This document shows, piece by piece, positions 34,041 to 40,558 of a DNA stretch of 46,347 bases; within the stretch, counting starts at the first letter, position 1, and each line of letters opens with the position of its first letter. A program made the translations under genes and the position numbers. Location of the stretch: positions 1 to 46,347 of the forward strand of contig JADLGE010000008.1 of NCBI GenBank assembly GCA_020849475.1, in the 5' to 3' direction. The DNA comes from Gammaproteobacteria bacterium (GTDB lineage Bacteria > Pseudomonadota > Gammaproteobacteria > Ga0077536). Under the pieces are notes generated by a model. That model was not told where the DNA came from. It ran no database searches and saw only the letters and a program-made list of their open reading frames with translations.

Positions 34041-34694
34041 ATGGAACAGGACAAGGAATCGCGCGCCCATCGTTACGGGCCGCTGCTGGGTGGCATCGCG
34101 GTGTTGGCCGTGTTCGGCCTCGTCGCCTATCTCGTGCTCGGTGGCATGCATGGCGCCAAGGCGCCCGAGCCGCCCAAGGTGCAGGAGATCTCCCTCGTGC
34201 AACCGCCGCCACCCCCGCCGCCACCACCGAAGATGGAGGAGCCGCCGCCGCCCGAGCAGGTGATCGAAGCGCCGAAACCCGAACCCGAGCCAGTCGCCGA
34301 CGACGCACCCGCGGATGAAGCGCTGCCCGGTGACGAACTCGGCCTCGACGCCGATGGCACGGCCGGCAGTGACGGCTTCGGTCTGCGCGGCAAGAAAGGC
34401 GCGCGGGGCCTGATTGGCGGCGGCGATCGCAATCGCTGGTATGCCGGCGTTCTGCAACGCGAGCTGCAGAGTCTGTTGTCCGGCAACGCCGAGGTGCGTG
34501 GCGAGAAATACGCAGTGGTGGTCAAGCTGTGGATGGCCGACGACGGTCGCGTGGCGCGCTTTGAGTTACTCGATTCTACCGGTGACGACGACAGCGACGC
34601 CGCGTTGCGCAGGACGCTCGCCGCGCTGCACATGAAAGACACGCCACCGGCCGACATGCCGCAGCCCGTCAAGCTGCGCATCGTCGCGCGCTGA
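34041..34694 (+). CDS. TonB-like energy transducer
   Basis: 217 residues. A single signal-anchor helix (14-35: PLLGGIAVLAVFGLVAYLVLG) is followed by a proline-rich periplasm-spanning section (a nine-proline run at 55-63, then PPPPEQVIEAPKPEPEP) and an acidic/glycine linker. The C-terminal domain (about 130-217) has WYAGVLQRELQSLLSGNAEV, VVKLWMADDGRVARFELLDST and ALHMKDTPPADMPQPVKLRI, the layout of TonB C-terminal or TolA-like domains. It would carry force from ExbB-ExbD to an outer-membrane partner. The partner is not obvious: no classical TonB-dependent receptor is in the window, so the adjacent porin or TpsB are candidates. Confidence 0.88.
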   Translation: MEQDKESRAHRYGPLLGGIAVLAVFGLVAYLVLGGMHGAKAPEPPKVQEISLVQPPPPPPPPPKMEEPPPPEQVIEAPKPEPEPVADDAPADEALPGDELGLDADGTAGSDGFGLRGKKGARGLIGGGDRNRWYAGVLQRELQSLLSGNAEVRGEKYAVVVKLWMADDGRVARFELLDSTGDDDSDAALRRTLAALHMKDTPPADMPQPVKLRIVAR

Positions 34695-34728
34695 TTCCGA
34701 ATCCAAGTCTTGCACTACGAGAACCGTC

Positions 34729-36465
34729 TTGAACAAAACCATTGCCCAGGGCCTGGCAGGCTCCTTGATGTTGCTCGCCGCCGTGCCGACCTTGGCCGCG
34801 CCCGAGATCAATGAAAAGCAGCAGCTGCTTGAACTGAAAAACACCGTCGTCAACCTGGTCGATGCGCTCGTCAAGCAAGGCGTGCTGCAACCGGAGCTGG
34901 CGGCGAACCTTGTCAAGCAAGCCGAGAGCGATGCGGCCACGCAGGCCGCGCAGCAGGTGGCTGCTGCCGAAGCCGCGACCGCCACTGCCGAAGCGGGCGC
35001 GCCGGCGGCCACCAACAAAGTGGTGCGCGTGCCCTATGTGCCGGAGTTCGTGAAAAAGGAGATTCGCGAACAGGTGCGCGCCGAGCTGCGCGAAGATGTC
35101 CTGAGTGATGTCTCACAAAAGGCCAAGCAGGAACGCTGGGGCACGCCCGATGCTCTGCCGGCATGGGTCAACAACATCAAGATCTCGGGCGATGCGCGCG
35201 TGCGCAACGAATACAACAAGTACGGCAAGGACAACGCCGATACCTTGAGCGCGCAGAATCTCTATCTCGACATTCCGCGCGTCAATGCCGCCGGCGGTAT
35301 CAGCCAGGCCGGCGCGCGGGCGTTCCTCAACACTTCCGAAGATTCCAATCGCTGGCGTGAGCGCGTGCGCCTGAACCTGCGCGCCGCCATCACCGATCAC
35401 TGGACGTTCGACACGCGCGTTGCGACCGGCAACCAGACCAACCCGGTCTCGACCAACCAGACCTTGGGCAACACCGGCCAACGCTTCAGCATTCAACTCG
35501 ACCGCGCCGCGCTGCTCTACGAACTGCCGGCCGAGCAGGGCATGAGCTGGTTGAACAGCACCATCAATTTCAACGCCGGGCGAGTGGCGAACCCGTGGGT
35601 GTCGACGGACTTGGTGTGGGACGAAGACCTCAATTTCGATGGCGCGGTGTTGGGCCTGCGCCGCGTGGTGGGGCAGGAAGACGGCATCAGCGGCCTCGGG
35701 CCGAGCGGGCGCAGCGTGTTCGCGACCTTCGGCCTGTTTCCGCTGCAACAGGTCGAGTTTTCTGCCCAGGACAAATGGCTGGCCGGCGGCCAGCTCGGAG
35801 CGGCCTGGGAGTTCGAGAACCAGAACAAGCTGCAGTTCGCGAGCGCCTATTACCGCTACATCCACGTCACCGGCAAGAAGAACGCGCTCGGCAGCACGCT
35901 CACCAACAGCACCCAGCCGACCTTCCTGCAAAAGGGCAACCTGCTTTACAACATCGCCAACGATCCCAATCTCGATGGCGGCGCCAACGACGCGCTGTTC
36001 GCGCTGGCGGCGGACTATCACCTGCTGGATTTGAATCTGTCGCTGGATCTCGCGACCTTCGCGCCCTACCACGTGATCTTCAAGGGTGACGTGGTCAAGA
36101 ACCTCGGCTATGACCGCGACGAAGTGGCGCGTCGCACGGGCGGCACCACCTATCTCTATTCCAACGCCGAGCGCACCCTCGGCTGGATGTTCGAAATGGT
36201 GGCGGGCTGGCCGCAGGTGGCCAAATTCCGCGACTGGCAGGTGTCGGCGAGCTATCGCTATCTGCAACGCGATGCGGTGCTCGATGCCTTCACCGATTCC
36301 GACTTCCATCTCGGCGGCACCGATGCCAAGGGCTGGGTCATTGGCGGCAAATACGGTCTGGCGCGCAACACGTGGCTGCAACTGCGCTACCTGTCGAGTG
36401 ACGCCATCGATGGTCCGCCGCTCGGCATAGACACACTGCAGGTCGACCTCAATGCGAAATTCTAG
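34729..36465 (+). CDS. Putative outer-membrane porin (Porin_5-like)
   Basis: 578 residues from a TTG codon; TTG is accepted because it starts a good signal peptide (QGLAGSLMLLAAVPTLAA) and no ATG is near. Residues 30-110 form a helical/coiled region (QQLLELKNTVVNLVDALVKQG, then Ala/Glu-rich) that probably trimerises or spans the periplasm. A short linker VPEFVKKEIREQVRAEL leads to a beta-barrel of about 430 residues with many alternating aromatic strands, ending DTLQVDLNAKF with terminal Phe, the usual outer-membrane insertion signal. It matches the type called 'putative porin', which I recall next to ExbB/ExbD-linked two-partner secretion genes. It is 34 bp after the TonB-like gene and overlaps the next gene by 14 nt. 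Confidence 0.85.
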   Translation: MNKTIAQGLAGSLMLLAAVPTLAAPEINEKQQLLELKNTVVNLVDALVKQGVLQPELAANLVKQAESDAATQAAQQVAAAEAATATAEAGAPAATNKVVRVPYVPEFVKKEIREQVRAELREDVLSDVSQKAKQERWGTPDALPAWVNNIKISGDARVRNEYNKYGKDNADTLSAQNLYLDIPRVNAAGGISQAGARAFLNTSEDSNRWRERVRLNLRAAITDHWTFDTRVATGNQTNPVSTNQTLGNTGQRFSIQLDRAALLYELPAEQGMSWLNSTINFNAGRVANPWVSTDLVWDEDLNFDGAVLGLRRVVGQEDGISGLGPSGRSVFATFGLFPLQQVEFSAQDKWLAGGQLGAAWEFENQNKLQFASAYYRYIHVTGKKNALGSTLTNSTQPTFLQKGNLLYNIANDPNLDGGANDALFALAADYHLLDLNLSLDLATFAPYHVIFKGDVVKNLGYDRDEVARRTGGTTYLYSNAERTLGWMFEMVAGWPQVAKFRDWQVSASYRYLQRDAVLDAFTDSDFHLGGTDAKGWVIGGKYGLARNTWLQLRYLSSDAIDGPPLGIDTLQVDLNAKF

Positions 36466-37117
36466 AACGACGCGTTACGGTATGGCGTTGATGCTCATGC
36501 TGGGCGTGAGCGCGACCCACGCCGAGCCGCCCAATGCACAGGCTGCCCTGGCACGCGCGCAGGCCATGCTCAAGCAGTTGAACGATGCCAAGCAACAGCT
36601 GGAAGTCGATAATGCCAAGCTCAAAGCCAGCAACGCCTCGCTCGAACAGCAGGTGAAGATTACGCGACTCAATGTCAGCGCCCGCGAGGCGGATATCGCC
36701 GCGCGCGGGCAGGAGCTCGGAGCGACCAAGGACAAGCTCACGCGTCTGGAGGCACGCAACGCGCAGCTCACGGCAAGACTCGAAGAGGTGGTGGGCAAAT
36801 ACAAAGAGCTGTCGCGTGAACACAAGACCCTCGAAACCGACAAGGCCGCACTCGAGAGCGATCTGCACGCGAGCCGCACCGCGCTCGCCGATGCTGAACA
36901 GAAAAACCGCGCGATGTACCAGATGAGCCAGGAGATTCTCGAGCGCTACCAGCATAAATCGCGTTGGACGGCGCTGCTGCAGAAGGAGCCCTTCACCGGC
37001 ATCAAACAGGTGGAAGTGGAAAGTGCCATGCAGGATTACGAGAGCGCCCTGCGTGAGCAGTTGCTGGATGGGAATCAGGATAGTCCGCCCGCAGGTGCGA
37101 ATTCATTCGTACATTGA
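36452..37117 (+). CDS. Periplasmic coiled-coil protein
   Basis: 221 residues. Signal peptide MALMLMLGVSATHA, then an almost continuous heptad-patterned helix (about 30-150: AMLKQLNDAKQQLEVDNAKL, then KDKLTRLEARNAQLTARLEE), then a shorter helical tail (MYQMSQEILERYQHKSRW, EPFTGIKQVEVESAMQDYE). The start overlaps the porin end by 14 nt, so it is translationally linked to it and is probably the last gene of the secretion operon. The final codons (encoding about PAGANSFVH) and the stop are provided by a REP palindrome, so the native C-terminus was probably different. Function unknown; an assembly or spacing role in the periplasm is plausible. Confidence 0.85.
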   Translation: MRNSRTTRYGMALMLMLGVSATHAEPPNAQAALARAQAMLKQLNDAKQQLEVDNAKLKASNASLEQQVKITRLNVSAREADIAARGQELGATKDKLTRLEARNAQLTARLEEVVGKYKELSREHKTLETDKAALESDLHASRTALADAEQKNRAMYQMSQEILERYQHKSRWTALLQKEPFTGIKQVEVESAMQDYESALREQLLDGNQDSPPAGANSFVH

Positions 37118-37173
37118 ATGTCGGGGCAATGCGCTTCGCCACGTCTCTGATGTGCGAATAGGTTCGCACCTGC
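37091..37173. repeat. REP/BIME element: imperfect inverted pair, copy C
   Basis: Left arm 37091-37115 (GCAGGTGCGAATTCATTCG...) and right arm 37149-37173 are imperfect inverted copies with a 33-bp centre, closely related to the element at 3962-4031. The left arm has one core change (CGTAC for CGCAC) and runs through the end of the coiled-coil gene. The right arm has AGG in place of the usual tetraloop. Confidence 0.8.
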
Positions 37174-37243
37174 ACAGAAATCGCCGTAGCCATGTCGTGC
37201 CGGGCGTGCCACCCTCCGGACTCCCAACCTGAGAGGACTGCCC

Positions 37244-37648
37244 ATGAAATCGCTGTTGCTGGCCTTGGCGCTGGTTTTCACGGTCTCGACCGCCTGGGCC
37301 GTAAACGTGGTCCCGGCCGACGAAGTCGATGCCGTCATCACGCTGGAAGACGTGGCCGATACCGAAACCGGCATGACGGGCACCGTGACCAATCACGGCG
37401 ACGTGCCGGTGACTGAAATCAAGGTGCTGGTGAGCTATGGCTGGCTATGGAAGGACGACCGCCGCACCGACGAAGCTTCGCCCGGCTGGACCGAGACCCA
37501 TACCCTGCCGCTGCGTCTCGAAGCAGGACAGAGCCAGCCGTTCGCGCTGGCTCATGAACAAGCGCGGCCGCAGCGTGACGATGGAGAACTGACGATGAGC
37601 TACAAGGTGCTCGGCTTCACGCGCTGGGTGTTTCAGGGCGCGCGCTAA
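37244..37648 (+). CDS. Small secreted protein, FxLYD-like beta-sandwich
   Basis: 134 residues; GAGAGGA about 9 nt before the ATG. Clear signal peptide (MKSLLLALALVFTVSTAWA). The mature part has an immunoglobulin-like pattern seen in FxLYD-type domains: MTGTVTNHGDVPVTEIKVLVSY, a polar loop KDDRRTDEASPGWTE, then TLPLRLEAGQSQPF and a closing strand MSYKVLGFTRWVF. No catalytic motif. It lies after the REP element and so is probably a separate transcript from the secretion operon. Function not known. Confidence 0.78.
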   Translation: MKSLLLALALVFTVSTAWAVNVVPADEVDAVITLEDVADTETGMTGTVTNHGDVPVTEIKVLVSYGWLWKDDRRTDEASPGWTETHTLPLRLEAGQSQPFALAHEQARPQRDDGELTMSYKVLGFTRWVFQGAR

Positions 37649-37657
37649 GGGCTGCAT

Positions 37658-37689
37658 GCTGCCGTCATGCTTCGGCGCATGACGGCAGC
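37658..37689. terminator. Bidirectional terminator-like hairpin
   Basis: GCTGCCGTCATGC (37658-37670) pairs perfectly with 37677-37689 around TTCGGC. The hairpin fills the 51-bp gap between two convergent genes, so it can serve both. No T-run on either strand is strong. Confidence 0.65.
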
Positions 37690-37699
37690 GCGAATGCGC

Positions 37700-38071
37700 T
37701 CAGGCCTCGCGATGGTAGGCCTTGGACGTCACCAGCCACTGGCCGTTGATCTTGTGATACGACAGATAGTCGACGAAGGTCATGTCGTTGATCTGCACGC
37801 GCACCTTGGCCAGCGCCTGGGTGTCAGAGCTGAAATCGAGCATCAGCAGTTGTTCACCGCGCGCCGCGCCCAGCGCCTTCGGTGACGTGCGGCCGGCCAG
37901 GATCTCTTTGTATTGCGCGGCGCCCCAGCAATTCATCTGGCCTTCGCGAAAGCCGTGCAGCTGCGCGGTGGCGGCGAATACGTTGTCGAAATTGCTGACG
38001 TCGCAGTCGTACATGAGGTTGCAATAGAGTTCGAGCGCGGCGGTCATTTCCTGGATGAGGGTCTTGGTCAT
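37700..38071 (-). CDS. NTF2/SnoaL-fold protein
   Basis: 123 residues from the ATG at 38071 (GGAA about 7 nt upstream); the frame is open further but the domain begins here. Cone-shaped NTF2-like fold: helix LIQEMTAALELYCNLMYDCD, FDNVFAATAQLHGF, AAQYKEILAGRTSP, then strands LMLDFSSDTQALAKVRVQIN, FVDYLSYHKINGQWLVTSKAYH. The end is typical of the lumazine-binding/SnoaL-like subgroup (putative lumazine-binding). No family-specific catalytic residues are evident; such proteins act as isomerases or hydrolases, or simply bind small hydrophobic ligands. It is divergent from the monooxygenase gene (222-bp gap), next to which it may act. Confidence 0.8.
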   Translation of the reverse strand: MTKTLIQEMTAALELYCNLMYDCDVSNFDNVFAATAQLHGFREGQMNCWGAAQYKEILAGRTSPKALGAARGEQLLMLDFSSDTQALAKVRVQINDMTFVDYLSYHKINGQWLVTSKAYHREA

Positions 38072-38268
38072 GGTCTGTTCCGTGTTGGGTGATCGGTCGG
38101 GAGGCGCAACGATAGCCGCTGGGGCGGTCACGGCTCAAGCGCAGTGAGGGGCTGCGGCGGGCGGAAATCCCCCCCGTTTTTGCTATTGGACTATTACCCC
38201 GGGGGCAGGAGCCGTGCACCGAGTTGAGGACGATCAAGAGCAATGTCGCGTTCAATCGCATAGAGTAG

Positions 38269-38287
38269 CCCCACAGAAACTGAGGGG
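38269..38287 (+). promoter_or_regulatory. Hairpin covering the ribosome site of the monooxygenase gene
   Basis: CCCCACAG (38269-38276), AAA, CTGAGGGG (38280-38287) can fold with a single mismatch. The right arm contains the Shine-Dalgarno GAGGGG, 6 nt before the ATG at 38294. Pairing would hide the ribosome site, so translation may be regulated. The rest of the 38072-38268 gap shows only a C/G-rich tract (ATTACCCCGGG at 38193). Confidence 0.35.
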
Positions 38288-38293
38288 ATCTTC

Positions 38294-39955
38294 ATGGCGC
38301 AGACCGCAACGCAATCCGTCACCAGCGCGAACCAGACAGCAGCGCTTGATTATGAAGTCATCGTGCTGGGCGCGGGTGTCTCGGGCATCTACCAGATCAA
38401 GCTGCTGACGGACCAAGGCGTCAAGGCCACCGTACTCGACGCCAATGGTGGCGTGGGCGGCACTTGGTATAACAACCGCTATCCGGGCGCGCGCTTCGAC
38501 TCCGAGAGCTACACCTACGGCTATTCCTTTTCCAAGGAAGTGCTGGCCGAATGGAACTGGACCGAACGCTTCGCGCCACAGCCGGAAACCCTGCGCTATC
38601 TCAACTTCGTGGCGGACAAGTTTTCCTTGCGCCAATACATGCAGTTCAACTGCCGCATCAAGGCCATGCACTTCGATGAGCAGGATGACCTGTGGCGGGT
38701 CTCGGTCAGCGACGGGCGCACCTTGACCGCGCGCGTGGTGATAGCTGGCATCGGGCCGCTGTCGACGCCCTCACTGCCACGCTACGAGGGCATGAAGGAT
38801 TTCAAGGGCATTTCGTTTCATACCAACGACTGGCCGCACGAGCCGCTGGATCTCGCCGGCAAGCGGGTCGGCATCATCGGCACCGGCGCCACCGCCATCC
38901 AGATCATTCCGGAAGTCGCCAAGCAGTGCGCGCACCTGACGGTGTTCCAGCGCCGCGCCAACTGGGCCGCGCCGCTCAACAACGGTTTGATCAGCGTCGA
39001 TGAGATGAACGCCATTCGCGCGCGTTACGACCAGATCTTCGATGCCTGCTCGCGCTCACCGGCGGCTTTCGAACACATTCCCGATTCGCGCAGCTTTTAT
39101 GATGTTTCGCCGGAAGAGCGTCGTGCGTTTTACGACAAGCTCTACGCCGAGCCGGGCTTCGGCATCTGGCTGGCCAACTTCCCCGAGATCTTCGTCGATG
39201 AAAAGGCCAACGCCGAGATCTCGAACTACATCGCCGACAAGATTCGCCAGCGCGTGAAGGATCCCGCCATCGCCGAACTCCTGATTCCCAAGGATCACGG
39301 CTTCGGCATTCAGCGCCTGCCGCTCGAAACCGGTTACTTCGAAACCTACAACCGTGACAACGTCGAGCTGGTCAGCAGCAAGGCCGACCCGATCAAGTGC
39401 ATCACCGAAAAAGGCCTGCGCTTGAACAGTGGCCGCGAGTTCGAATTCGACGTGATTGTGTATGCCACCGGCTTCGATGCTTTTACCGGCGCCTATGACC
39501 GTATCGACATTCGCGGTATCGGTGGCAAGAAGCTGTTTGACGAATGGAAGGACGGACCGACCACCTACCTCGGCATGATGGTGCATGGCTTTCCGAACCT
39601 CGTCATGCTCGGCGGACCGCAGACCGCGGCGGCCAATTTTCCGCGCGGCTCGGAGACGGCCATCGAGTGGGTCACGCCCATGCTCGAGTTCATGCGCAAC
39701 AAGGGCTACACGCGTTTCGATGCGCGCGCCGACTCGCAGGCGGCCTGGACCCAGGCCGTCAAGGACAGCTACAACGGCCTGCTCATGAACAAGGCGCAAA
39801 GCTGGATCACGGGCTACAACTCCAATCTCGACGGCCATGAATACGGCCATACCCGCTACAACATCTTTGCCACCGGCGGTGCGGAATACACCAAGCATCT
39901 CAATGCCGCGGCGGCCAACGACTACCAGGGCATCAGCTTCTCCGGCAAGTCGTAA
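38294..39955 (+). CDS. Flavin-dependent monooxygenase, Baeyer-Villiger type
   Basis: 553 residues. First FAD fold GAGVSG (26-31), then GGTWYNNRYPGARFDSES, characteristic of cyclohexanone/steroid monooxygenases. The Baeyer-Villiger fingerprint FKGISFHTNDWP is complete at 170-181 (F-x-G-x-x-x-H-x-x-x-W-P). Second, NADPH-binding fold GTGATA (196-201), then the ATGFDAFTGAYDRIDI segment. The enzyme inserts oxygen next to a ketone, giving an ester or lactone, using NADPH and O2. Substrate probably a cyclic or long-chain ketone such as a terpenoid or steroid. Neighbours are two NTF2-fold proteins, one of epoxide-hydrolase type, and an acyl-CoA synthetase, which fits a ring-cleavage route. Confidence 0.93.
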   Translation: MAQTATQSVTSANQTAALDYEVIVLGAGVSGIYQIKLLTDQGVKATVLDANGGVGGTWYNNRYPGARFDSESYTYGYSFSKEVLAEWNWTERFAPQPETLRYLNFVADKFSLRQYMQFNCRIKAMHFDEQDDLWRVSVSDGRTLTARVVIAGIGPLSTPSLPRYEGMKDFKGISFHTNDWPHEPLDLAGKRVGIIGTGATAIQIIPEVAKQCAHLTVFQRRANWAAPLNNGLISVDEMNAIRARYDQIFDACSRSPAAFEHIPDSRSFYDVSPEERRAFYDKLYAEPGFGIWLANFPEIFVDEKANAEISNYIADKIRQRVKDPAIAELLIPKDHGFGIQRLPLETGYFETYNRDNVELVSSKADPIKCITEKGLRLNSGREFEFDVIVYATGFDAFTGAYDRIDIRGIGGKKLFDEWKDGPTTYLGMMVHGFPNLVMLGGPQTAAANFPRGSETAIEWVTPMLEFMRNKGYTRFDARADSQAAWTQAVKDSYNGLLMNKAQSWITGYNSNLDGHEYGHTRYNIFATGGAEYTKHLNAAAANDYQGISFSGKS

Positions 39956-39969
39956 CGGCGAACCGTGCA

Positions 39970-40003
39970 CCATGCCGCGCGCCGCGGAGGCGCGTCGGCA
40001 TGG
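39970..40003. terminator. Bidirectional terminator-like hairpin
   Basis: CCATGCCGCGCGCC (39970-39983) pairs with 39989-40003 with one bulged T at 39995 and loop GCGGA. It stands between the convergent monooxygenase and epoxide-hydrolase-type genes. Confidence 0.6.
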
Positions 40004-40013
40004 CGGTCCGCCC

Positions 40014-40385
40014 TTACTCGCCCTTCAACTGCTTCATGAACATGCCGTTGTCGAAGTAGTCGCGCCAGAAGCTCACGCGGCCGTCGGTCACTTCGAATAC
40101 GCCGCTGACCGGCAGCGCTACCTGCTTGCCATTCATCACGAAGCGATCGATGCGCTCGTTCATGACCAGGTTGCCGCTCACGGCCTGACGCAGCACTTCG
40201 AATTGCACCGGCTCGCCGCCGCCCATGATCGGCGCCAGGAACTCGCGCATCTTGTCGCGCCCGCGCATGTCGCCGAGCGGCACGTTGTCGTAGTAACAAT
40301 CGTCCGTGACCAGCGCCAGCGCGGCGTCGAGATCCTTGCGGTCGAAGGCCGCGATGAAAGCATTGACCACTTGTTCGGCATTCAT
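40014..40385 (-). CDS. Limonene-1,2-epoxide hydrolase-type protein
   Basis: 123 residues from the ATG at 40385, with AGGAG 7 nt upstream; the longer open frame upstream overlaps the neighbouring promoter region. The LEH catalytic set appears in order: Tyr-x-Asn in YYDNVPLGDM, Arg-x-Asp in NERIDRF, and Asp in FWRDYFD. In the limonene enzyme, Tyr53, Asn55, Arg99, Asp101 and Asp132 hold and activate water to open an epoxide. Start helix AEQVVNAFIAAFDRKDLDAAL fits the NTF2 fold. It is likely to hydrolyse an epoxide, or to be a related steroid/lipid-binding member. Divergent from the acyl-CoA synthetase gene across 173 bp. Confidence 0.85.
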   Translation of the reverse strand: MNAEQVVNAFIAAFDRKDLDAALALVTDDCYYDNVPLGDMRGRDKMREFLAPIMGGGEPVQFEVLRQAVSGNLVMNERIDRFVMNGKQVALPVSGVFEVTDGRVSFWRDYFDNGMFMKQLKGE

Positions 40386-40558
40386 GAGCGACTCCTGGCA
40401 TTGGATGGATGTTGGAGCTGGCACTATACGACCGGCGGTGGCGTCGTGAGACTCCGCTAACGGGGAGGTGGGGCGCTCCCTGGACGGCATTGCATTGTGG
40501 CGGCGGGCCGGAGATGCTTGCCCGACTTTCAAGCAAGCCCCCAGAGGACAACGCCGCG

